Below are positions 1-11,100 of a stretch of 64,000 nucleotides of DNA, one piece after another; position 1 is the first letter of the stretch; every line of letters begins with the position of its first letter. The notes beneath the pieces are model-generated. The model was not told the origin of the DNA and did not search any database. It saw only the letters and a list, made by a program, of their open reading frames with translations. The position numbers were made by a program, and so were the translations under genes. Source of the DNA: Albula goreensis. Its lineage: Eukaryota > Chordata > Actinopteri > Albuliformes > Albulidae. The stretch spans positions 45,040,182 through 45,104,181 of the forward strand of contig CM040742.1 of assembly GCA_022829145.1 (NCBI GenBank). Reading direction: 5' to 3'.

Positions 1-107
1 GAGAAGGAGAGAGGGAGGGAAAAGATGAGAAAGGGAGAAAGAAGATAAGAAGAAGGAGAAAAAGAGAGAGAGTGGGAGAGAGAGAGAGAGAGAGCGAGGG
101 AGAGAAA
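1..107. repeat. GA-rich purine tract
   Basis: Almost pure purine sequence made of degenerate GA, GAGG and GAAA units, ending at about 107. Confidence 0.85.
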
Positions 108-264
108 GGCTTTGTCTACATGGCCCATGTCGGCCGTGATTTGCTGTGCTGTCCTAGCAGTCCTTTAACTCTCCAGCTGACTGGATGCTTTATTAGAATT
201 GCCCGAATCCGAATGGAAGGCAAGATTACAAAGCAGCTGACAGAGGTCCTTTTTATAGTGCAAG

Positions 265-376
<112 letters not shown>

Positions 377-924
377 TGTGTGTGTGAGTGTGTGTGAGTG
401 TGGGTTTCCATGTGTGTGCATGCGTGTCTTTGCATGTGTATGTGTGTTGGGTCTGTGAGTGTGTGGGGGGCGGGGCTTGGAGGGGGGCAGTATAATAAAG
501 TTGAGTGCATCTCTCCTGCAGAGCAATACAGGGAGAAGGCCCACGGGGGCAGGGGAGGGGGTGTTTTTGGATGGGGGTCAGAGGGGGAATAGAAGTACAT
601 ATATCCATATGTATATATTAATGTATATCAGTATACTGGCACAGCTCGTGCATGACGCAGGAGCTGCGGTATTATTTGCGTCAGAGGCCAAAGAGCCTGC
701 ACTTGAATTATCACTCATCTCTGCCCGTGTGAGAGTCTCCGGATTTTCCATTACAGCCCGCGCAGGAGGATGATGGGAGAGCAGAGGCGTTCGGGCTCAG
801 CGCGGTGTAGCGGTAATTCTGTGCACCGGAGCGTGCAGCAGAACCCCCATCTCCATACGCGCGCCGACGTTCGGCTCTGGAGAAAAGCAAACGGATGATG
901 TAATGCGATACAGTATGTTTCGAC

Positions 925-1465
925 CTGAAGCCTGTGTCTCAGTTTTAATTAAATGGCTGCAGAATTCCCCTTATGGTAATTGCAATAAGGATTTATGATT
1001 CGTAAAAAAATGCAAAAACACACGGTGGTAATCATAATTAATCATATCCCTGTTAATTATTTGCCTAATATTAAGCTTTTGAAATGACCATAATCAGGCA
1101 TTGAAAAGCTTTTTCAAATATGCTGAGCATAATTAATGATGAGGGGAAAATGAAATTGTCTTTTTAAGTAATGAGCATATTTAGTTCTTGATTTCTCAAT
1201 TCTCAAATAAATTAATTATATCTTGTGCTGATCCTGTCAACATATCATGTAAAGGAGAGGAAATCTTTATTCATCGCTCACATATATATTGGTTCATTAA
1301 TATTGATAACATCAAAGGATTATCTTGTGGTGAACGTTTGCTCTGAGAGTGCTCGATGTGCCGTTGCCTGGAGCAGGAAATGATTTCGGTACACTGCAGA
1401 CAGACGTAAGACTGAGCACTATAATTAATCAAGTTTCCCTGATTTTGTCAAGCTCTGAACACATG
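925..1465. promoter_or_regulatory. AT-rich block dense in homeodomain motifs, candidate conserved non-coding element
   Basis: The block has at least five TAATTA or ATTAAT cores in about 500 bases, for example near 945, 1035, 1054, 1129, 1211 and 1421, many inside CATAATTAATxAT contexts, with no reading frame and no repeat structure. This texture is typical of vertebrate developmental enhancers. Conservation itself cannot be seen here. Just upstream (640-880) the sequence is CpG-rich, with an inverted pair TGACGCA (653-659) and TGCGTCA (677-683). Confidence 0.35.
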
Positions 1466-3460
1466 GCCTCCTCTATGTAATTCTCACTGTGAAACAAAAA
1501 CGTCAAATGAGCCTCAACTCTCTGTCCTTTAAATAATTTATGATGATAATAAACTAAGATTTCCTATTTTTCTCCACACTACCCAAGTGGACGTAAAGAA
1601 GGAGCAAAGGGAAAACGTGACACCACTGATTTATGTGACAAGTAGCATGGCTGTTTTTCACAATCCGGATACAGCACTGACCACATTATGGCCTATGAAG
1701 CAAGAGGAACACAAAGTCAATTTATTTTCACTCCACTGGCCAGCAGAGGCCGCTAGATAGCAAAACGACCATAAAGTTTAGGCTAAGCCAGTGTGGACCT
1801 CCACGCATAGCTGGCTATGGGACTAAAACTCATCCAGAATATGTATCTTCACACCAGGCTGCACCTAAAAGGCTGCAGCAGGAGTTCTGATATCTTCATG
1901 CTACTGTGGGCATGCTAAGTAGCGCAGTGCAATCCGAATATTGAAATGGGTCTGCAGAGGGCTTCCCCTGATGTTTAGCATTCTGTAGCGCTAAAGGCTA
2001 TTACATCTTTACATTGACATGGATGCTACCACTGATTTTATTGTAGCATCTGCACAAGGAAATGTCTCTCACCACCCTTACTGACCCTAAGCGCATTCAG
2101 TGAAGACGAGTGATACAACAAAATACCATAATCATAGCAGGTATACCTTACACAGACGTACCTGCTAGCATAAAAAAACAGCACTAATAAGATTACCAGA
2201 ATTACAAAAATGATCAGGGAATTTTTGTAGGGAGATGAGGTAAAAGAGGACGACTCAGTTCTCAACAAAGTATCACCGTTTCAGTAGTCATACCCTTTCT
2301 TCAAAAATAACTGCTCGGAGCAAAAATAGCGCTCGTAGGAAACACAGGAAGCTTTGAGGGTGTTTTCTGTAGGGAGATAAAATAAACGAGGACAGCTCGG
2401 CGTTCTCTTTATCCGCTCTCAGACCAACGCGGGTGGTCTGGTTCAGCCAATTGCCGCTCCTCAGGCATCCATGCAGATACATGGGGAACCGCGGGCGGCC
2501 ATTTTGTACAAAGGAGAGGCAGCCAAAGAGAGTCCCGCCGGGCGCTTTTCGTGATGATGATGATGATGATTTATTGGATGATCAAAAAAAATACAACTAA
2601 TCCTGCTCTAGAGCAGCCATTTTATACATTTAAAATCATCGAGGATTTAAACACAATAAAGCCTATAAGGCTTATCTCCATTGTGGTCCTCACAAAAAAA
2701 AAAGTCAACAAAACCACACGACAATTTAAAAAGACAACCAAAGACAAAACACTAAAAGCAAAAACACAGAAAACAGATGGTAGGGTTCTTAACAGGGCTT
2801 CTTTCTGATCTTTCAAGCATCATACTTTGTACCAACCATGTTTTAAGAGATGCTTTAAAAGATCTCACGTTAAGACATAATTCTTCTCGCATTCAAGCAT
2901 CTTTCATGCATACCCTGACGCGGCAGCGGCGGCGGCACTCCGGGCCAAAGCATATTACCGCCACGCTGTGCCCGAGCGAAAGCAACCAGCCGGACGCAAT
3001 GCCTCTCCCAGCCAGCACAGCCATAAACACCCCCCTCACCTGAGGCAGCACAGGGGGGTGGGGAGGGGGCCGGGGCAGGGGATGGAGGGTGCGATGAGAC
3101 AACCGATGGAATGAATTAATCCCCCCCCACAACCCCACCACTGTCCAGGTTTTTGTCAGAAGCTGAAAGAGGAGAGAGAGAGACAGAGAGAGAATGAGAG
3201 AGATAGACGGGGCCCTGTTGGGGCTCTTTGGAGAGGAAGGCGGTGCTTTCTCTCTCACAGCCTATTTGGGTTGGGTCCCTGGAGCCGGGCCTTTGAATGC
3301 AGAGGATAAAAGCTACCAGTCATTGTTTACCGGGGTGATCTCAGTGCCAGGCAAACTTTTTCCTTTTTTTTAAAAACATTTTTTTTTACTCCCCACCTGA
3401 GTTGAACTGTGCTCTCAACCCAAATGAGTGACCTTCACCTACAGACTAAGGTGGAATTGG
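1466..3460. other. Non-coding interval
   Basis: No gene is supported. A weakly similar pair of segments (about 2160-2262 and 2310-2395) shares TGTAGGGAGAT and an ACGAGGACAGCTC-like motif, which suggests an old local duplication. A short (ATG)n run is at 2551-2568. The 3040-3260 part is G- and GA-rich. Confidence 0.6.
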
Positions 3461-3469
3461 CCACACATA

Positions 3470-3757
3470 TGAATCCTCTGAATCACATGGCAATGACTCC
3501 TCTGAATCACATGGCACTGACTCCTCTGAATCACATGGCACTGACTCCTCTGAATCACATGGCACTGACTCCTCAGAATCACATGGCACTGACTCCTCTG
3601 AATCACATGGCAATGACTCCTCTGAATCACATGGCACTGACTCCTCAGAATCACATGGCAATGACTCCTCTGAATCACATGGCAATGACTCCTCTGAATC
3701 ACATGGCACTGACTCCTCAGAATCACATGGCAATGACTCCTATCAATCACATGGCAA
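3470..3757. repeat. 24-bp minisatellite, twelve copies
   Basis: The unit is ACTCCTCTGAATCACATGGC plus A/C-ATG-type ending, 24 bases long. Copies differ at two positions (TCTG or TCAG; CAATG or CACTG). Copies 6-8 and 9-11 are the same three-copy pattern, so a 72-bp block was duplicated. Because 24 is a multiple of three, one plus-strand and two minus-strand frames stay open, which makes spurious open frames. No flanking gene supports coding use. Confidence 0.95.
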
Positions 3758-4716
3758 TTGCTGCTTTTTTACACAATAGATGTGACACTACTACAGTGTA
3801 GGCTTTGTAAATAAGATGTATGCTCTCCACTCAACTTACTGAGCTTGTGTCGACAAGAGTCAGAGGAAGACATTTTACGTGCAGGCAAACTGCAGGTGTC
3901 TGATTGGCTGGACGAGGGAGGTGTGGGTGAGTCATAAGCTATGGGCCAATCATCGGAATCCATCTTTCCCTGAGTGAGATTCAAGCCAATGAGGAGTCAG
4001 AAATACTATATGTACTCAATATTAGCCAATCAATGATTCCAATTAAGAAACTGAAACATACCAAAGAGAACAGACACTAACAACCTTCAGGGTTGAACAA
4101 AGCAGGAGTTCTGGAAATATTTTTAAAATAAACTTTGAACAAACTGAATTAATCCAAATTCAATATAGTTACCTCAGTTAGCCTGCTAAGTCGTTAGCAC
4201 ATTTTAGTCCATCTTCATAAGCCATGTCCCCAAGGACTTGAGTTTCAGGCCCCTGCCCTACAGAAAGAGTTTATTTTAGTCTCTTTTCTGTGGTTTTGTA
4301 TATTATTCCCCTTGCTTCCAGAAGATTGTGTGAATTGCATTTGCTCTGGGATCAGGGAATATTTTTTTTTTTCCTGTAAAAGGCTTTTGGTGGGTCTTCT
4401 CTGTTAAAGGCTATTTGTGCAGCAAGCCCTGTGCTACAGAGGGACTGTGAAAAAGCCCTACAGCAAACTCATTTCACACTTCCCATGTTCCGCCGAGTGG
4501 GAGACAGCGGAGACCAGCACGTGCAGGTGTGAAAGCGAGGTCACACTTACACGTGTTGTGAAGCATGACATCATAATATCATGTATCATGCGATAAACGG
4601 GCACAAGCAAAGGATCGGCACGTATCTACCATGGGTGGAAGCACAGGGACCATGGCAAGCAGGCATTAGGTCAAGCCAAATCGAGTGTATTTTTTATTTT
4701 TTTGTATAAAAATGTA
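3758..4716. other. Non-coding interval
   Basis: Unique-looking sequence with several CCAAT/ATTGG boxes between 3900 and 4030 and short T runs. No gene or clear repeat was seen. Confidence 0.5.
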
Positions 4717-5010
4717 TACAGACAGTCCCCGAGTTACGATGGTCTGACTTTACGATGGTGCGATAGTGTCACTTTCAGTCCGGTATTCAATAAATTACAT
4801 GAATTATTCAACACGTTATTATAAAAATGGCTTTGAGTTAATGATTTTGCCCAACTGTACGCTAATGCAAGTGCTCTAAGCAAGTTTAAGGTAGGCTAGG
4901 CGAGGCTATGATGTTTGGTAGGTTAGGTGTATTTGGTGTATTAAATGCATTTTTGACTTACAAAATTTTCCACTTACGATGGGTTTATCAGAACAGCCTG
5001 TATTGTACAT
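4717..5010 (+). repeat. Interspersed repeat resembling a mammalian DNA-transposon-like family
   Basis: The segment starts ACAGACAGTCCCCGAGTTAC and contains TTTACGATGGTGCGATAG, GATTTTGCCCAACTGTA, TTTAAGGTAGGCTAGG and CTTACGATGGGTTTATC. From memory these blocks occur in this order in an interspersed repeat of mammals whose family name I cannot give with certainty. No coding frame is present; the 3' end looks truncated. Confidence 0.5.
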
Positions 5011-5559
5011 ATAAAGTACACCCTTAAAAATCCATAAATTCTCTGCCTCTGTGTTTTGAAGGGCTCTTTAGAGTGTAATGTCTGCAGGTATCTGCTCCAA
5101 TCACATACAACATGACCTGACTTCACAGACTAGACCAAGGAGTTAAACTAATCCAATCGGTGAGTTCAGGTGGAGTGGTGTGTGGGTTGAGCAAATGCCT
5201 GCCGACACTTCGGCCCGCAGCACCTGTACTAATGAGTCACTCTGTCTGACTAAAGCTCCTTGCAGATGGTTAGAGTAGAGGCTGTGTGGCTTTGTTTATT
5301 GGAGTATAAATCAAGCTCAAAGCACTCTTCCAGATGCCCGTGTCTGTCCTGAGAATAACAGACGAGGGGCCTCTGCCTGACCTTAGCCGTGTTTTCGTGG
5401 TCGATTGCTCTCTTGCGCTGATCGCTCTCAGTCAAGGGTGAAACTCCGAAGCTCCAGCTTGTTCACGCTGGGCACCCGTGACCTGACCTGAGCGACTCTT
5501 AAGAGGGTAGATTTTAGGCGTCATTTGAGGTCACCGTTTCACCTAAAATAAAGAATTAA

Positions 5560-5582
5560 AAAATAAATAAATAAATAAATAA
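5560..5582. repeat. (AAAT)n microsatellite
   Basis: About five to six AAAT units in an A-rich stretch. Confidence 0.8.
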
Positions 5583-5627
5583 ACACTGACCATTTCTGAA
5601 ATATCATTTGAAGTTTTACCGATATGT

Positions 5628-5818
5628 ACCTAAGGTAAATGACTGGGACCCCAGAGGTTGGTGGTTCAAGCCCCAGTCCAGCCACAGAAGGAACACCATA
5701 GCACACAATAGCTGTTGGGCCCGTAAGCCAGGGAGGATTGGTCCTTGGCTGGCCTAATCAACTGTAAGTCGCTTTGGATAAAAGCGTCAGGTAAAATGAT
5801 GACAATGTAATGTAATAA
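5628..5818 (+). mobile_element. tRNA-derived SINE
   Basis: The head has a B-box-like GTGGTTCAAGCCCC, and the 3' end has the fish SINE/LINE tail GTCGCTTTGGATAAAAGCG followed by TGTAATGTAAT. The copy is in plus orientation and nearly full length. Confidence 0.75.
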
Positions 5819-5919
5819 TCTAATGAATATTAAATGTAAACGAATTTAACTTTCAGTCACATGTTATCTATGGATTCCTCTGGATATCCTACATGGGCGT
5901 TCATGTTCGTTAGTCGCAT

Positions 5920-5933
5920 CGCCCTCTAGTGGC
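5920..5933 (-). promoter_or_regulatory. CTCF-like site, minus orientation
   Basis: On the minus strand the bases read CCACTAGAGGGCG, which matches the vertebrate CTCF core. Confidence 0.35.
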
Positions 5934-6239
5934 CGCTCCTGGCCTGCCGGGAGCCTATCAATGAATGAACCCAGGATAGCGTCATCCAGCAATAGCACTG
6001 GCTGCATGTAATTGGTGGTGCATCTGCAGTGTGGAGAGAAGCGAGGGCTCGTCGTTACGAGAACGAAAGTAATGACATGTCATAGCATCCTCCTCCTGAG
6101 TCAGCAGGACAAGTGGACTAAACATTTCACCTGAGTTTGGGGTGGAAAAATCCCCCCACCACCAAAAAAAAAGAGAGAAATTTTAAAGGGGACAGCAGCC
6201 TCTCAGACCCTGGAGTTGTTTCTGTAATTGTCATCCAGG

Positions 6240-6253
6240 CCAGCAGGGGGCAG
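6240..6253 (+). promoter_or_regulatory. CTCF-like site, plus orientation
   Basis: CCAGCAGGGGGCAG matches the vertebrate CTCF core exactly. It lies 307 bases from the minus-strand site at 5920, pointing the other way. Confidence 0.4.
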
Positions 6254-8100
6254 ACAGGCCCTGCCTGACATGCCTTTGTTTTCTATTTGGCCCTCCATGT
6301 GCATGATCATAGCAGAGTACCCAAGGGCTAAACCCATTTATGAGTTTTTGAAACAGTGTCAGAAGTTTATCTCACAATTAGCATTTAAATTGGATTTTAA
6401 TATCAGTCATGTGTTGTGAGAGATGCCTCCAGAGTTTTAAAATGAAGCACCAGGGAGGTTAGCACACTGAGGACACCGCAACACTGTGGTCCTTATTACT
6501 AGGCTGGTGTGTGAACTTTTGAAGTATCCAATCAAATACTTTCTCTGGGTTTTTTTTCTGTCTAATGACCACATAACTGCTTTTTGACAGCGTAGGGAAG
6601 GAATTATTCAATTTCAGTCCTCGATCCTTGATGCATTTTGCTCTTTGGCAGAAAGAACTATAAAGCAGTGTAGCCTGAGACATATGAACCTCAAACAGCC
6701 GAGAAGGAGCTTATGGAAATATTGCATCCTTGGGGTAGCTACTTCACAGCTCTCTTTTTCAAAGTGTGAATAAGTACCTTGTCATTTTTCATGTTTTTAT
6801 CGCAGGTCCCTTTGCTGTCAAGAGGGCAAACAGACAAGAAATCCACGGAAACATCCCCCCACAAGAGGAGGGACACTGAAACTGCAAGCAAACACGCAAC
6901 TTGAAATCAAGATGTCAGCAGGACTGTGATCTTGCTGCTGTCTCTCCCAGCTAATCTAGCACCCGCGACCAACATAGCTGGGGTGGTTTTGAACCACAGC
7001 CCCTCATTGGCTGCTGTATGTTACAGGAGGCACGATTGGCTCACTGAGACAAAGACCCGGGTCCTTATCAAAGGGAACCAATGAGATTTTCACTGATTCT
7101 CCATGGCTGGAGTCACATCCTGTAGCAGAAGTTCATACGCAAAGTTCTGAGTTATCAGTTCTGCTACATCAATCCATGGCACAGAAGGAAGGCTAGGACC
7201 TTCTGCTCAGCAATCCTGTTCAAGGGGAAGGACAAGGTTACATGTGAGCTCCGTTCAAAAAACTGACTGCTCGTAAAAGGGGCATTTTTTTAGATTTATG
7301 ACCCATCAATCAAAAGGTAATCACGGCAGTGATTCTTCCCCCCCCCCATGTGTCCCACAGAGCTCAGCCAGAGCGGAATAACCTATCAATCTGGCAACCC
7401 ACCTCTGTTCTTAACTTATGCTGATTTCATCACAAACTTGTCAGCACCCTGAAATGACTCTGTTTTGATTTCTTTTTCACCTTTTTTTTGCACATCTATA
7501 GACTGACTGACGATCATAGCATCTTTCCACTTTTTCCAGGTTTTTTTTTTTCTTTCACTCTTTTGAGATATTGAGAATTAAGTGCTGCTTGACGTTTCAC
7601 AAAGTCCATTTTGTTTGCTGACAGCACAAGGCGGGAATCCAACACGTCAGTCATTTATCCCTCAGAGGAGCTGAAGCACATGGGAAAAAAACAAGCAATC
7701 ATGCAGAATTGGAGGAGCCGTTAGAGTTAACATTTAAGTCTGCAAGCATGCAAATGCAGCTAAGCACAGAAATCACACACAGAAAGCAGAACACCTACAC
7801 CAGTGGCATATTTCTCCTTTTTGTGTCAGAGCGCTTCTCCATTTTGTGTCAGAGGTGTGCCCGAGTGCCTCTGTGGGCATTGGAATTGACATCATGATCC
7901 AGTGGAGAGGTGAGATGGCAAACTGGCACTCCAGCTGGCAGTAAACGATAAATGACGGAACCATGACCTGCTGCTCAGTAATCTTCCCCCACTGGATTAG
8001 TGCGAAGTTAATGAATCGCGCTGCGGCTCGGGAATAAACCTTGAACAAACAGCAGAGCTGGTGCCGCTGATGCTGTTTCTATCACTGCTGGAAGAGTGCA
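6254..8100. other. Upstream region of tmem91
   Basis: No coding exon is supported. Short C, T and A runs are present, and TTTTGTGTCAGAG occurs twice near 7820 and 7840. Non-coding first exons of tmem91 may lie here or farther left but cannot be placed. Confidence 0.5.
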
Positions 8101-11100
8101 ATGGAGAGTCAAGATGAGCTTGAGCACCCCCTGCTGGGGGGCAGCCCCAAACACAGTGGAGGCCCCGTCGGTGGTACTAGCGGCAATGGGCTGTTTAAAG
8201 GCATCCTGGTCAGGTGTGGGGAGGAGAACACGCTGCCCCCGCTGGCCTGGAGGAGCTACTGCGCCCCACCAGAGTTCAACCAGCAGCAGCTCCTGGACCC
8301 TTGTTCTTTGCCCCGCTCCCTGGAGTCTTTGTACCCCACGGCCCCCGTCTGGACCCACACAGAGGCCCTGGGCCTTCACAGAAAGGACTACCTGGAGACG
8401 ACCTTTGTGGACATTGGCCCTGGATCCCCGCTGGAGAGGAAGCTCCTGGACGAGGAGCGTGACGGACACAGCACCTCCTACAGCACGGACGAGGAGGACC
8501 TCCTGCCTGATTATGAGGTATGGTGGCCATTTTCTGTCATTCCTCACCCCACAATGCCTTTACAGCCACAGGCATTTAAACTTCACCTGTCAGGTTCATA
8601 AACTTTTCACTCTTTGCTTTGTGGTATACCTTGTCCCCACTTAAAGGAATGTGCTCTGATGATAAACCAACAGCCAGTTACCTTTTCTGCTGAAGCATAC
8701 AGTCGAGTGAGTCAATGTTTGGACTGTTATCCACCTTAGCCAGCCAATCATAGCCACCATCAGAGATCTGCTGGTACCAATCAAATTGCAGGATGTCTAG
8801 GCCAGAAAATGCCACACAGTTTGACAGATGCTCTATCAGCTATGGAGTGTCTGAAATCAAGGCTATGATCTTTCCATTAAACTGACCCTTAAGTCACCAC
8901 TTAAAGCAAGTACTGTGGAAATGTCCAGAGCGAACCAAAGCCAGAGATAGATTCACTGCCATTAATAGGGAACCCCTCTCTGGGTTCTCTCATACTGTAG
9001 TGTATTAAGATTGTTCATTGCTTAGCACTCTTTCTTGGAGGTGTTGCTGATGCAGGGCGAAAAAAATGAGGGAAATCAACTGCATGTCACGGGGTATGAA
9101 AAATTCATGAAGCTGGTATTCATGTATAGTGAGATAACTACACGGTCAGACACTGAATTCAATATAGAAAGTGCTTAGAGTGCAGAAACTGAGGAAAAGA
9201 TCTTTCAGCCGAATGCTTTCCGTGATTAAAAAACAGAGTGGAGAGGAACACTGTTAAGCTGGCGAGGAAATCAAAAAGACCTGCTAAGATACCAGAGCGA
9301 GAATCGGCGTGATTGTGAATCTGATATGAAAACGGGAGGGAAAAAAAAATAAAAATTCAACAATATAGAGAAGGTTGCTTGGGATGATGTGCAGTAATGT
9401 ATTCCATACAGTGATATTTTTAAAAAATAATTCCTCCACAGGAAACTGAAAACTCGATATGTCAGTTTGAGACGTGAAAGAATTTGTAAATGAGTTTGTT
9501 CGCTTAACGGAATGGAGTATGGTGTTCTCTCATTTTGTTGCTTTGAGGATAATCTCTCTGCAGTATAAAGCTACACTCTTCATTTCTGTCTGCAGAAGCC
9601 TTTCAGGAAAGATTTGTTTCCTGCAGCTTGAAAAACTCTGAAAACTGTTAAATTCTTTGCATGCTGGGATACGCTTCTTTGAACAATACTTGTGCTTTTA
9701 TCCCCCTCTCAAATGGTCCCAGCATCTCGATTCACTTAATATCTCCGTTTGCCTCATGCAGCAAATCCTCCTTAAATCGTTTTGGATTTTATTCATCACT
9801 AAAATCTGCCTAACATTAAAAGTCAGTCAGCATTAGAGCCTGTGCCATAACCAGAAGGAATGACACAGATTTGTGTCAAAGTTTCAAACTGTGCAAATAT
9901 GGTTACTGTAAGTACACTTGCAGTAAATAACACAAATAGAACATGCATTATTCCACTTCATTAGCCTATGTACTTCTGTACTGTTACATTATGAGTGCAT
10001 TCTACATGCTTTCATAAGGTGTGGTGGTGCAGAGACAGGTGAGACCACTAGGCTGGATGATGAGTACAAGGAAAAAGGGTCAAACACAAGGAAGTGGGTA
10101 AATGAAACAACATTATGCCATTTACTATCCCTTTTTGTGAGTGGAAGGAAAATACAAAGTGCTCAAAAACAACCAAAAATGTTTTGAAAAGGTACAAAAG
10201 ACAACTTTGGACAGCCAAGCAGAACACCTTTAGAGTGACATAAAAGCCAATCATCGGAGTCTGGCAGGCTGTGCTTTGCCTGATGAAGGCAATGTCTCAC
10301 ACCTGGGCTGATTGCAAATTGACCTCAGCTGAGCCTGCCTGTTAATGAGGCAACTGCTGCTCCGGCTCCTGCAGTCTCCCCAGGCTGAGAGAGGGAACAA
10401 ACAGGAATTCATGATAAACAAATGGAGGGAGACGGCCCAATTTGCTCCTCCCTCCACCTCTCCCAAGGTTACGGTGGGTGAATGAAAGTTAATTATGCCA
10501 AGAGCTGTGAATGTCCTTTAAGAGAGTAATATATTTCGGCCCACAGATATTCCTTCTTCTTACCTGTCAAATCCTTTTCACTTTGGTTAGAAAACTTTCA
10601 TCAGCTCAACTCTGCTTGTGTTGTAAGTTGCTCTGGATATGAGCATCTGTAAAATGCCTGTAATGTAATGTAATGTAATGTAATGTAATGTGATGTAATG
10701 TGATGTAATGCTGTAGCCAAACAAGTCCCTCTGTCTGACAGCAAACCCTAACAAATGAATTTGCATTTCATTTCCAGGCAAACAAAGCTAAGGTGTTCTG
10801 TAGGTTTTGGCTGAGGTACTCCATTTGTACGGTTCTCAACATATCTTATTTTGGGTAGATTTCAAGTTTTCTAAATTTTCTGCAAAGTGATGTGCCAGTA
10901 TGTGAAGCATGATGAGCTACCTCTTACGGCGTGTGTTGTGCCAGGACTCCTCGAGTGAAGACTTCAGCGAGACGGACAGCGAGAGCAACTTTCCTCTCAT
11001 GATTCCACAGGACTATCTGGGACTCGCCGTGTTCTCCATGCTCTGCTGCTTCTGGCCCCTCGGCATTGCAGCCTTCTACCTTTCCCAGAAGGTAAACCAG

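Noticed and set aside
3409-3801. Open frames across the 24-bp minisatellite
   Set aside because: They are explained by a period divisible by three; there is no splice or promoter context and the flanks are non-coding.
8131-8150. CTCF-like CCAGCAGGGGGTG on the minus strand inside tmem91 exon 1
   Set aside because: It lacks the GGC of the core and lies in constrained coding sequence.
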